Of a stretch of DNA of 64,000 bases, positions 28,905 to 38,033 are shown in pieces. Below the pieces are notes generated by a model, which saw nothing but the letters and a program-made list of their open reading frames with translations, was not told the origin of the DNA and did no database searches. The DNA comes from Chloroflexota bacterium (GTDB taxonomy: Bacteria > Chloroflexota > Limnocylindria > Limnocylindrales > CSP1-4): NCBI GenBank assembly GCA_025935925.1, contig JAICUI010000010.1, positions 1-64,000 on the forward strand. The letters run 5' to 3'. A program made the translations under genes and the position numbers. How positions within the stretch are numbered: position 1 is the first letter of the stretch; each line of letters begins with the position of its first letter.

Positions 28905-31262
28905 CTACTCCACGACCGACGGGGTCACGAACCGCGTCCGCGAAGCGACCTCGACGACGGGCCCGGTCAGCGTGATCGTCGTGGCCAGCGCCAGGTCGGC
29001 GGAGGAGGTGCCGACCTGGATGGCCACGTCGCCGGGTTCGACGACCCGGCGGTAGTCGATGCCGGAGAACGCCAGCTGCTCCGCGGCGAGCTCGAACCGG
29101 ACGCGGCGGCACTCCCCCGGCCGGAGCGCGACGCGCCGGAACCCGCGCAGCTCGAGGACCGGGCGCACCACCGAGGCCTCGAGGTCGCGGACGTACAGCT
29201 GCACGACGGCGTCCCCGGCCCGCGCCCCGGTGTTCGTGACCTCGACGGAGACGCTCACCGTGCCGCCGTCGGTGGGCACGCGCGCCTGGTCGACCGCGAG
29301 GTTCGCGAGCGCGAAGGTCGTGTACGAGAGCCCGTGCCCGAACGGCCACAGGGGCGTGGTCGGCCCGTCCACGTACGGGCCCTTGGGGTTGGAGCGACCG
29401 CCCGTCGGGTGATGGCGGTACGTGACCGGGACCTGGCCGACGGTCCTCGGAAACGACACCGGCAGCCTGCCGCCCGGGACGACGTCCCCGGCGAGGACCT
29501 CGGCGATCGCCTGCGGGCCGGCATCGCCCGGCACCCAGGCGAGCACGACGGCGGCGCAGTGCTCCGCGGCCCAGGCGAGCTCCAGCGGCCGGCCGCTCAC
29601 GACCACGAGGACGCACGGCGTCCCGGTCGCGACGACCCGCTCCAGCAGCTCCTGCTGGCGGCCGAGGAAGCCGAGCGTCGATCGGTCGCGGAACTCGCCG
29701 GTCGTGGCGTCGTCGGTCAGCCCCGAGCGCTCGCCGAGGACGACGATCGCGACGTCGGCGGCGCCCGCGGCCTCGACGGCGGAGGCGAGCTCCTCGTCGC
29801 TGCCATCCCTGAGGCCCGACCCGCGCGCGTAGGTCACGACGTCCTCGCCGAACCGCTCGCGGAGCCCGGTCAGGATCGTCGGTGCGCCGGCGAGGTCCGG
29901 GATGGGCAGCGGATCGGTGAGCGGGAACCCGAAGGTGTCGTCGCGGAGCCGGCCCTCGTTGAGCGTCTCGAGATGGAGCACGTGCCCGTAGTCGCCGATG
30001 AGGTCGCGGGCGCTGTCGGCGAGCGGCCCGACGACCGCGATCCGACCCGGCGTCCGGCCGAGGGGCAGCGTGCCGTCGTTCGCGGCAAGCACGATCGACC
30101 GCCGGACGAGCTCGAGGGCCGCCGCGCGCTCGGTGGCCTCGAGCGCGGTCACGGCGTCGTCCGATGGCGCGTCGACATACGGCCGCTCGAAGAGTCCCAG
30201 CCGCAGCTTGAGCCGGAGCACCCGCTCGACGGCGGCATCGACGTCCGCCTCGCGGATCCGTCCGTCGGCGATGGCGGCGAGCAACGGCGACCCGTACGCG
30301 GACGTGCTCGGCAGCTCCGCGTCGACGCCCGCGCGGAGCGCCATGCCGGCCGCCACTCCCAGGTCGCCGGTGAGCCGGTGCGCGGTCGACAGCATCTCGA
30401 CGGCCATGTAGTCCGACGCGACGATGCCGTCGAACGCCCAGCGCCGGCGCAGCACGTCGTCGAGCAGCGCCGCGGAGGCGTGGCACGGCACGCCGTCGAC
30501 GTCGCAGTACGCCGGCATGATCGAGGCGATGCGGCCCTGTCGCACGGCGGCCTCGAACGGCGCCAGCTGTTCGTCCTCGAGCTCCCGCCGGCCCGCGTGC
30601 ACCGGCGCCTGGTTGAGCCCGCCCTCCGCGAGGCCGTGGCCGACCATGTGCTTCGCGGTCGCCGCCACGCCGTGCGCGAGCGACGGGCCCTGGATCGCCT
30701 CGACATAGGCGAGGCCCATGACCGTGGCGAGGTATGGATCCTCGCCGTACGTCTCCTCGATGCGGCCCCAGCGGGGGTCGCGGCCGGTGTCGAGCACCGG
30801 TGCGAGCGCGTGACGCCCGCCCATCAGCAGCATCCGGCGGCGGAGCGTGTCGGCCATCGCGCTGACCGAGTCGGGGTCGAACGACGCCGCGGCACCGATC
30901 GACTGCTGGAACACGGGTGCGCCCGCGGCAAGCACGCCGTGGAGGGTCTCCTCGTGGAGGATCGCCGGGATCCCCAGGCGCGTCTCCTTGACGAGGAACC
31001 GCTGGATCTCGTTGCCCAGCGCCGCCGCCGTCGCCAGCCCGGCGTTCGACGCGCCGGCCACCCGGCTGACGTGCCCGATCCCCTGCCCCAGCAGCCCGCG
31101 CGCCCGCGACGGGTCGAGCGACCCGCGACCGACGAGCTCGAACGACCACGCGGAGCCCAGCTGCGCCACCTTCTCGCCGAGCGTCATCCGCGCGAGCAGG
31201 TCGGCCGCGCGCACCTCCACGGGAAGCGACGGGTCGCGGTAGCGCTCCTCGGTCGTCGCCAT
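28905..31262 (-). CDS. Glycoside hydrolase family 3 (beta-glucosidase/beta-xylosidase-like)
   Basis: LGIPAILHEETLHG...LAPVLDTGRDPRWGRIEETYGEDPYL...KHMVGHG...FDGIVASDYMAVEML (nucleophile SDY); C-terminal fibronectin-III-like domain. Confidence 0.95.
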   Translation of the reverse strand: MATTEERYRDPSLPVEVRAADLLARMTLGEKVAQLGSAWSFELVGRGSLDPSRARGLLGQGIGHVSRVAGASNAGLATAAALGNEIQRFLVKETRLGIPAILHEETLHGVLAAGAPVFQQSIGAAASFDPDSVSAMADTLRRRMLLMGGRHALAPVLDTGRDPRWGRIEETYGEDPYLATVMGLAYVEAIQGPSLAHGVAATAKHMVGHGLAEGGLNQAPVHAGRRELEDEQLAPFEAAVRQGRIASIMPAYCDVDGVPCHASAALLDDVLRRRWAFDGIVASDYMAVEMLSTAHRLTGDLGVAAGMALRAGVDAELPSTSAYGSPLLAAIADGRIREADVDAAVERVLRLKLRLGLFERPYVDAPSDDAVTALEATERAAALELVRRSIVLAANDGTLPLGRTPGRIAVVGPLADSARDLIGDYGHVLHLETLNEGRLRDDTFGFPLTDPLPIPDLAGAPTILTGLRERFGEDVVTYARGSGLRDGSDEELASAVEAAGAADVAIVVLGERSGLTDDATTGEFRDRSTLGFLGRQQELLERVVATGTPCVLVVVSGRPLELAWAAEHCAAVVLAWVPGDAGPQAIAEVLAGDVVPGGRLPVSFPRTVGQVPVTYRHHPTGGRSNPKGPYVDGPTTPLWPFGHGLSYTTFALANLAVDQARVPTDGGTVSVSVEVTNTGARAGDAVVQLYVRDLEASVVRPVLELRGFRRVALRPGECRRVRFELAAEQLAFSGIDYRRVVEPGDVAIQVGTSSADLALATTITLTGPVVEVASRTRFVTPSVVE

Positions 31263-32182
31263 CAGCCCTTGACCGCGCCGCTCGTGAGCCCGCCGACGAG
31301 CTGGCGTTCCGCGACGGCGTAGAAGGCGATCGCCGGGATCAGCGACACGACCGTGAACGCGAGCACCTTCGCGTGGTCCGACGAGTACTGGGTCGAGAAG
31401 TTCATGACGCCCAGCGGCAGCGTCCACTGGTCGGCGCCATTGAGGACGACCAGCGGCAGCAGGAACGCGTTCCACGTGCCGACGACGGCCAGGACGGACA
31501 CCGTGGCGAGCGCCGGCCGCGCGAGCGGCAGCAGCACCCGCCAGAAGAACCCGAACGACGAGCAGCCGTCGATCCGGGCGGCGTCCTCGAGCTCGGCGGG
31601 GATCGCGCGGAAGAACGGGCGAAGGATCACGATCGACAGCGGCAGCGCGAAGGCCGCCTGCGGCAGCGCCACCCCGAGCAGGTTCCCGCTGAGCCCGACC
31701 TGCTTGACCAGGATGAACAAGGGCAGGATCGCGACGGCCGACGGGAACAGCAGCCCGAACACGAACAGCGTGAACAGCGCTTCGCGGCCGCGGAACGCGA
31801 ACCGGGCGAACACGAACGCCGCAAGCGACGCGAACAGCACGGTGAGCCCCACCGCGACGACGGCCACGATCAGGCTGTTGAGGAACTCCCGCCAGAAGGT
31901 CGGCGCGAACGAGCCGACGAGCACCTCGCGGTAGTTGTCGAACACCCACGGATCGGGGATCACGTGGACGGGGTTCGCGACGAGCTGGCCGTTGGTCTTG
32001 AACCCACCGAGGATCGAGTACCCGATCGGGACGAGGATCGCGGTCGCGACGACGAGCATCACCACGAACGAGGTCACGCCGATCACGGAGATCCGGCGCG
32101 CCGCCGCGCGGGACCGCGCGCCGGTCGCCGCGCCGATGTCGGCGCCGGTGCCCGGGGCGGAGGTCGAGGTCGACGTCGCCAT
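31262..32182 (-). CDS. Carbohydrate ABC transporter permease (MalG-type)
   Basis: LPLSIVILRPFFRAIPAELEDAARIDGCSSFGFFWRVLLPLARPALATVSV (EAA loop). Confidence 0.95.
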   Translation of the reverse strand: MATSTSTSAPGTGADIGAATGARSRAAARRISVIGVTSFVVMLVVATAILVPIGYSILGGFKTNGQLVANPVHVIPDPWVFDNYREVLVGSFAPTFWREFLNSLIVAVVAVGLTVLFASLAAFVFARFAFRGREALFTLFVFGLLFPSAVAILPLFILVKQVGLSGNLLGVALPQAAFALPLSIVILRPFFRAIPAELEDAARIDGCSSFGFFWRVLLPLARPALATVSVLAVVGTWNAFLLPLVVLNGADQWTLPLGVMNFSTQYSSDHAKVLAFTVVSLIPAIAFYAVAERQLVGGLTSGAVKG

Positions 32183-32184
32183 CG

Positions 32185-33111
32185 TCAGCCGCCGAAGGTG
32201 GTGAGGGCGCCATCGGTGTCGCGCCGCAGCACGAACCGCTGGTACGCGAGGGCGACGACGAGGCTGACGAGAAACAGCAGCACCGCGAGCGCCGACCCGT
32301 AGCCCATCGCCTGGCTCTTGAAGCCCGCCTTGAACATGGCGATCGCCATCGTGGTCGAGGCGTTCAGCGGCCCGCCGTTCGTCGTGACCCACACCATGTC
32401 GAACAGCTGGAGCGCGCCGATGACCGACAGGAAGACGGACACCCGGATCGTCGGCCCGAGGAGCGGCAGCGTGACGTAGCGGAATGCGCCGCGCCGATCG
32501 GCGCCGTCGATCAGCGCGGCCTCCTCGAGCTCCTTCGGGATCCCCTGGAGGCCCGCGAGCATCAGGATCATGTGGAACCCGAAGTACTTCCACGAGACGA
32601 TCACGAACAGCGTGAGCATCACGATCGCGGGATCGCCCAGCCAGTCCTGGACGAGCGACCCGAGACCGACGCTCGTGAGCGCCGAGTCGACGAAGGCGCC
32701 CGGCTGGAGCAGCAGCCGGAACACGATCCCGGTCACCGCCTCGGACAGCACGTAGGGCAGGAAGAACAGGAGGCGGAACACCCACCGGCCGGGGAACCGA
32801 CGGTTGAGCATCACCGCCAGCGCGAGCGAGAACGGGATCTGGATCGCGAGCGAGAGCACGACGATCAGCAGGTTGTTGCCGAACGCGTTGACGAACCCGC
32901 CCGATCCCAGCGCGACCTGGTAGTTCTTGAGGCCGATGAACTCGGTGAGCGGCGTCAGGCCGTTCCACTTGTACAGGCTGAAGTGCGCCGCCTGCGCGAT
33001 CGGGAACAGGACGAACACGACGTACAGCGCGAGGGCGGGCGCGAGGAACAGCGCGATCGCGAGCGTCTTCGATCGGCGGTTACCGGTGCGCGCGCGGCTG
33101 AGCGCCGTCAT
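32185..33111 (-). CDS. Sugar ABC transporter permease (MalF-type)
   Basis: FLAPALALYVVFVLFPIAQAAHFSLYKWNG; MLAGLQGIPKELEEAALIDGADRRGAFRYVTLPLLGPTIRV. Confidence 0.95.
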   Translation of the reverse strand: MTALSRARTGNRRSKTLAIALFLAPALALYVVFVLFPIAQAAHFSLYKWNGLTPLTEFIGLKNYQVALGSGGFVNAFGNNLLIVVLSLAIQIPFSLALAVMLNRRFPGRWVFRLLFFLPYVLSEAVTGIVFRLLLQPGAFVDSALTSVGLGSLVQDWLGDPAIVMLTLFVIVSWKYFGFHMILMLAGLQGIPKELEEAALIDGADRRGAFRYVTLPLLGPTIRVSVFLSVIGALQLFDMVWVTTNGGPLNASTTMAIAMFKAGFKSQAMGYGSALAVLLFLVSLVVALAYQRFVLRRDTDGALTTFGG

Positions 33112-33217
33112 CTGCGTCCTCGATCGCGCCGGGGAATCGAGCGGGCCGGCCGGGGCCGGCCCGCTCCTGCCATGGGTCTACGAGCGCCGCTCGCGGACTC
33201 CGGCAACTCCCTCGGAC

Positions 33218-34576
33218 CTACTGCGTGGCCGCGGCGTCGGTGATGGCCTGGCACGCCTTCGCCGGATCTGAGGCGCCCAGGAAGAGCGCCACGGTCGCGT
33301 CGTTGATCGCCTGGCCCATCGCGGGCGACGTCGCCTGGTCGAGGTACAGCTGCATGAACTTGGCGGCGCCGCGTCCTGCGAGCACGGCCTGCAGGTTGGG
33401 ATCCTTGACCGACGATTCGGTGCCGACCGTCGTGGACAGGCCGACGTTGTCGGTGTTGAGCTTGTTGCCGTTGTCGACGGAGTTGAAGAACTTGAGGAAG
33501 TCGAGCGCCTCGGGCGGCGCGTCCTTGCCGACCGCAATGCCGTTGCCGCCACCGACGCCGTCGGTCGGCGCACCCGCCCCGCCCTCGACGGACGGGAACG
33601 GGAACCAGCCGAGCTTGTCGCCGAGGCCCTTCTTGTCGGCGCTCTGGTCCATCTGGACCGACGGCGCCCACTGGCCCATCAGCTCCATCGCCGCCTTGCC
33701 GTTGCCGACCGCCGCGGCCTCGTCGTTGTAGACGGCGGACTTGTATCCGGGCTGGTACGGGTCGAGCTTGTTCAGGGCGAGGACCTGGTCACCGGCCTTG
33801 GTGCACGCGTCGGTGTTCCAGTTCTTGCTCTGGATCATCTGGCTCAGGTTGTCGCCACCGCCGATGCGCAGGAGGAGGTACGTCCACAGGTGCATGGACG
33901 GCCACTTGTCCTGGCCCGCGATCGCGAGCGGGGCGATCCCGGACGCCTTCAGCTTCGAGACGTCCGAGAGGAAGTCCGCCCAGGTCGTCGGCGGGGCCGA
34001 GATTCCGGCCTTCGAGAACGCGTCCTTGTTGTACCAGAAGCCGATCATCCCCATGTCCCAGGGCACGCCGTACTGCTTGCCGTTGTACTGGTAGATCGAC
34101 AGTGCGCCCGGGTTGATCGTGCTTGCCCAGGACGAGATGTCGGACGTGATGTCCTTCAGCGCACCCGCGTCGGCCTGCGCGGCCATCGCGCCACCGCCCC
34201 ACGACTGGAACAGGTCCGGGACGTCGCCCGCCTGGATCGAGGTGGCGAGCTTGGTCTTGAACGCCTCGTTCTCGAGGACGGTGATGTTGATCTTCACGTT
34301 GGGATGCGCGGCGGTGTACGCGTCCGCGATCGCCTGGAAGTCGGACTTGCCGGGATCGGCCGTGGTGATGTGCCACCAGTCGACCGTGACCGGGGCGCCC
34401 CCGCCGGCCTGCGACGGGGCCTCGCTGCCGGAACCGGCGGGCGCCTCGGACGCCGCCGTGCTGGCGGCCGTCGTCGGGGCGGTGGTCGGGGCATTGGTCG
34501 CGCTGCTGCCACCACAGGCGGCTGCGACGATGGAGATCATGGCGACGGCACCGGCCAATCGCCAACGCGTGGACAC
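33218..34576 (-). CDS. Extracellular sugar-binding lipoprotein (CUT1 type)
   Basis: Lipobox IVAAACGGSS; VTVDWWHITTADPGKSDFQAIADAYTAAHPNVKINITVLENEAFKTKLATSIQAGDVPDLFQSWGGG. Confidence 0.95.
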   Translation of the reverse strand: MSTRWRLAGAVAMISIVAAACGGSSATNAPTTAPTTAASTAASEAPAGSGSEAPSQAGGGAPVTVDWWHITTADPGKSDFQAIADAYTAAHPNVKINITVLENEAFKTKLATSIQAGDVPDLFQSWGGGAMAAQADAGALKDITSDISSWASTINPGALSIYQYNGKQYGVPWDMGMIGFWYNKDAFSKAGISAPPTTWADFLSDVSKLKASGIAPLAIAGQDKWPSMHLWTYLLLRIGGGDNLSQMIQSKNWNTDACTKAGDQVLALNKLDPYQPGYKSAVYNDEAAAVGNGKAAMELMGQWAPSVQMDQSADKKGLGDKLGWFPFPSVEGGAGAPTDGVGGGNGIAVGKDAPPEALDFLKFFNSVDNGNKLNTDNVGLSTTVGTESSVKDPNLQAVLAGRGAAKFMQLYLDQATSPAMGQAINDATVALFLGASDPAKACQAITDAAATQ

Positions 34577-34640
34577 GATCGGAACCTCCTCCTGTACCGG
34601 TGTACCCGCGGATCGCCGTCGGTACGGCTCGCTGTCGGTG

Positions 34641-34651
34641 CGAAAGTTTCG
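34641..34651. promoter_or_regulatory. LacI-type operator candidate CGAAAGTTTCG (copy 1)
   Basis: Quasi-palindrome upstream of the sugar-binding protein gene; identical copy at 34734. Confidence 0.75.
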
Positions 34652-34733
34652 GTCCACGGGCCGCCACGTTTCGGGCGCACTCTAGGCGCCGTTGCGACGG
34701 CTCGTCAACCCCGCGTCGCGACCCCTCGCGGCC

Positions 34734-34744
34734 CGAAAGTTTCG
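34734..34744. promoter_or_regulatory. LacI-type operator candidate CGAAAGTTTCG (copy 2)
   Basis: Identical 11-mer 15 bp upstream of the lacI-family ATG. Confidence 0.75.
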
Positions 34745-34759
34745 CGCTAGACTCCGCGC

Positions 34760-35830
34760 ATGTCGGCGACTCGTTCGCGCCAGTCCTCGCCCGATAGGCC
34801 GACCGTCGCCGAGATCGCGCGCCTCGCCGGCGTGTCCGTCCCGACCGTGTCCAAGGTCATCAACGGCCGGCCCGACGTGGCGCCCGAGACGCGGCGACGG
34901 GTCGAGGCGATCATCGCCGACAAGGGCTATCGGCGCTCGGACCGGGCCTCGCGCCGCGCGGCGCTGCTCGAGGTGATCTTCCACGAGCTCGAGTCGGAGT
35001 GGGCGCTCGAGATCGTCCACGGCGTCGAGGCGGCGGCTCGCGAGCATCACCTCGCGGTCGTGATCACCGAGTCGCAGGGACGGCGCATCCCGGGCCGCGG
35101 ATGGATCGAGGGCATCCTCGAGCGGCGCCCGGTCGGGCTCGTCGTCGTGTTCTCGAACCTCTCGGAGGGCATGCAGGCACAGCTCAAGGCGCGCGGCATC
35201 CCGTTCGTGGTCGTCGATCCGACGGGCGAGCCGGTGCACGAGATGGCGTCCGTCGGTGCGACGAATTGGAACGGCGGGTTGGCGGCGACCCGCCATCTCC
35301 TGTCGCTCGGCCACCGGCGGATCGGGATGATCACGGGGCCGTCCGAGATCCTGTGCTCGCGGGCCCGGCTGGACGGCTACCGGTCCGCGATGGACGCGGC
35401 GGGCGTGCCGGTGGACCCGTACCTCATCCGGTTCGGGGACTTCCACGTGGCGTCGGGGCTGCGCTACGCGCGCGAGATGCTGCGCAACCCGGACCCGCCG
35501 ACCGCGATCTTCGCGGGCAACGACCTGATGGCGATGGGCGTGTACCAGGCGGCCCGCGAGGCGCGGCTGCACATCCCGGAGGACCTGTCCGTCGTGGGGT
35601 TCGACGACCTGCCGGTCGCGAAGTGGGTGGGGCCGAACCTCACCACCGTGCGCCAGCCGCTCGCGGAGATGGCCCGGACCGCGACCGAACTCGTGGTCCG
35701 GATGGCCGCGGGCGAGGCGCCGCCGCAGACGCGGCTGGAGCTCGCGACCGAGCTGATCGTCCGCGAGAGCACCGGGGCACCGTCGACGGGACGCGGCCGC
35801 TCGAGCGCACCCGCGGCGGCCGGGGCCTGA
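34760..35830 (+). CDS. LacI-family transcriptional regulator
   Basis: PTVAEIARLAGVSVPTVSKVINGRPDVAPETRRRVEAIIADKGYR; LSVVGFDDLPVAKWVGPNLTTVRQPLAEM. Confidence 0.96.
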   Translation: MSATRSRQSSPDRPTVAEIARLAGVSVPTVSKVINGRPDVAPETRRRVEAIIADKGYRRSDRASRRAALLEVIFHELESEWALEIVHGVEAAAREHHLAVVITESQGRRIPGRGWIEGILERRPVGLVVVFSNLSEGMQAQLKARGIPFVVVDPTGEPVHEMASVGATNWNGGLAATRHLLSLGHRRIGMITGPSEILCSRARLDGYRSAMDAAGVPVDPYLIRFGDFHVASGLRYAREMLRNPDPPTAIFAGNDLMAMGVYQAAREARLHIPEDLSVVGFDDLPVAKWVGPNLTTVRQPLAEMARTATELVVRMAAGEAPPQTRLELATELIVRESTGAPSTGRGRSSAPAAAGA

Positions 35831-35880
35831 CGGCGTTCGGGGTGACGGGGCGGGCGTCGCCCGCTGGCGCGTGTTGTTCT

Positions 35881-36138
35881 CAGACGCCCACCGGGTGGGC
35901 GCCGACTCGTTGCTCGGGATGGAAGCGCTCCGTGGCGGCCCAAATCGGTCGCCCGGATGGACGTCCGGCAAGCAGACGCCCACGCCATGGGCGTTCGATC
36001 ATCTCGGGACCGACCGACCCGATCCAACGCCCACCACGTCGGCATCTGACGACCAGCCCGGCCTGGGCGCCCATCTGGCGGGCATCTGACGGCGGGACGC
36101 AGATCGACGGAGCTGCCGGCCCACCTGGCGGGCGTCTG
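35881..36138. repeat. Cluster of five 23-bp quasi-palindromic repeats, consensus CAGAYGCCCRCCRGRTGGGCGYC, two orientations
   Basis: +: 35881-35903 CAGACGCCCACCGGGTGGGCGCC; 35973-35995 CAGACGCCCACGCCATGGGCGTT. -: 36026-36048 CAGATGCCGACGTGGTGGGCGTT; 36066-36088 CAGATGCCCGCCAGATGGGCGCC; 36116-36138 CAGACGCCCGCCAGGTGGGCCGG. Confidence 0.85.
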
Positions 36139-36305
36139 GCGACGTCGCGGTCGGCACTCGAAGGTGCCACGATCCGGCGCCCAAGGCGCCGTACCGTCGG
36201 TCCATGAGCACCTCGATCGACCCGACGCGGCGTTTCGTGCTGGTCTCCTGACGGTCAGCCAGCGCGAGGGCCCCCTGACCTCGGCGAGCGTGATGTCTCT
36301 TGCGG

Positions 36306-38024
36306 TCAGTGCGACTCGCGCGCCACGTGCGAACCGCTGGAGCCGACGAGGAAGTCGAGGTCGGCGCCGGTGTCCGCCTGGAGCACGTGGTCGATGTACA
36401 GCCGCTCCCAGCCTCGTGCCGGGTTGGCGTAGCCGGCGGCGGCCGCGGCGCTCGGCATGCGGGCCGCGAGGACGTCCGCCGGGACGTCGAGCGTCAGGCG
36501 GCGGGCCGGAACGTCGAGCTCGATCCAGTCGTCGTTCTCGACCCGGGCCAGGGGTCCGCCCGCGGCCGCCTCCGGCGCGACGTGGAGCACGACCGTCCCG
36601 TACGCCGTCCCGCTCATCCGGCCGTCGCAGATCCGGACCATGTCGCGCACCCCGCGCTCGAGGAGCGTCGTCGGCAAGGGCAGGTTCGAGACCTCGGGCA
36701 TTCCCGGGTAGCCCTTCGGCCCGCAGCCGCGGAGGACGAGGACGGAGCCGGCGTCCACGTCGAGGTCCGGGTCGTCGAACCGGGCGTGGAAGTCCTCGAT
36801 CGAATCGAACACCACCGCCCGTCCCCGGTGGCGGAGGAGGGACGGGGTCGCGGCGGCAGGCTTGATGATCGCGCCATCCGGAGCGAGGTTCCCGCGCAGC
36901 ACCGCGATCCCGGCGTCGGGCTGCAGCGGCTCGACCCGCTGCCTGATGACCTCGCGATCCCAGGCGATGGCCGGCTCCACGTACTCCACGAGGGGCCGGC
37001 CCGTCACGGTGGTCGCCGCCGGGTCCAGCAGGTCGATCACCTCGCGCAGGGCCGCGAGCAGCCCGCCCGCGCGGTGCAGGTCGTCCATCAGGAAGCGGCC
37101 CGCGGGCTGGAGGTCGACGACCAGCGGCACCCCCGATCCGATCCGGTCGAAGTCGTCGAGCGTCAGGGGCACGCCGAGCCGGCCCGCGATCGCAAGGAGG
37201 TGGACGACGGCGTTCGTCGATCCGCCGATGGCCGCCAGCGCCAAGATCGCGTTGCGGAACGACGCCTCGGTCATGACCGTCGATGGCCGCCGGTCCGCCT
37301 CCACGAGGGCCACCGCCAGCCGGCCGGTCTCGTGCGAGGCGCGGAGCAGGCGGCTGTCGGGTGCGGGCAGCCCGGCCGTCCCGGGCAGCGTCATGCCCAG
37401 GGCCTCGGCGACGAGCGCCATCGTCGACGCGGTGCCCATGGCGTTGCAGTGGCCGCGGCTCCGGACCAGGCACGACTCCGACTCGAGGAACAGGTGCTCC
37501 GGCATCGTCCCGGCGCGCACGTCCTCGGACATCCGCCAGACGTCCGTGGCGGAGTTCAGGACCCGGCCCTGGAACGTCCCCGTCAGCATCGGGCCGCCCG
37601 GGAGCACCACCGCCGGCAGGTCCACCGAGGCTGCCGCCATCAGCAGCGACGGGATCGTCTTGTCGCAGCCGCCGAGGAGGACGAGGCCGTCGATGGGATT
37701 GGCGCGGAACATCTCCTCCGCGGCCATCGCGGCCATGTTCCGCCAGAGCATCGCGGTGGGCCGGACCTGCGTCTCGCCGAGCGACACGACGGGCAGGTTG
37801 AGCGGCACGCCGCCCGCCTCCCAGACGCCGTTCGCCACCGATCGGGCGAGCTCGTCCATGTGCGCGTTGCACGGCGTCAGGTCCGATGCGGTGTTCGCGA
37901 TCGCGATCTGCGGCCGGCCCTCGAACGCCGAGTCCGGCGCGCCACGCCGCATCCACGCCCGGTGGATGTAGGCATTGCGATCCCGGCCCGCGTACCAGTC
38001 GGCGCTGCGCAACCGCTCCCTCAC
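36306..38024 (-). CDS. IlvD/Edd-family dehydratase (sugar-acid or dihydroxyacid dehydratase)
   Basis: MRRGAPDSAFEGRPQIAIANTASDLTPCNAHM...GLVLLGGCDKTIPSLLMAAAS...RSRGHCNAMGTASTM...ICDGRMSGTAYGTVVLHVAPEAAAGGPLA. Confidence 0.93.
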   Translation of the reverse strand: MRERLRSADWYAGRDRNAYIHRAWMRRGAPDSAFEGRPQIAIANTASDLTPCNAHMDELARSVANGVWEAGGVPLNLPVVSLGETQVRPTAMLWRNMAAMAAEEMFRANPIDGLVLLGGCDKTIPSLLMAAASVDLPAVVLPGGPMLTGTFQGRVLNSATDVWRMSEDVRAGTMPEHLFLESESCLVRSRGHCNAMGTASTMALVAEALGMTLPGTAGLPAPDSRLLRASHETGRLAVALVEADRRPSTVMTEASFRNAILALAAIGGSTNAVVHLLAIAGRLGVPLTLDDFDRIGSGVPLVVDLQPAGRFLMDDLHRAGGLLAALREVIDLLDPAATTVTGRPLVEYVEPAIAWDREVIRQRVEPLQPDAGIAVLRGNLAPDGAIIKPAAATPSLLRHRGRAVVFDSIEDFHARFDDPDLDVDAGSVLVLRGCGPKGYPGMPEVSNLPLPTTLLERGVRDMVRICDGRMSGTAYGTVVLHVAPEAAAGGPLARVENDDWIELDVPARRLTLDVPADVLAARMPSAAAAAGYANPARGWERLYIDHVLQADTGADLDFLVGSSGSHVARESH

Positions 38025-38033
38025 CTCTCTAGG

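Noticed and set aside
27643-29055. 470-aa plus-strand ORF
   Set aside because: Antisense to the GT87-like and GH3 genes; no recognisable domain and Arg/Glu/Pro-skewed.
29334-31322. 662-aa plus-strand ORF
   Set aside because: Complement of the GH3 gene; no domain and skewed composition.
35881-36138. CRISPR array
   Set aside because: Repeats are degenerate, in mixed orientation and irregularly spaced (40-92 bp); no cas genes in the window.
35464-37956. 830-aa minus-strand ORF spanning the repeat cluster with recurring 'PARWA/PTWWA' peptides
   Set aside because: The recurring peptides are the DNA repeat read in one frame; the ORF is off-frame to the real IlvD gene.
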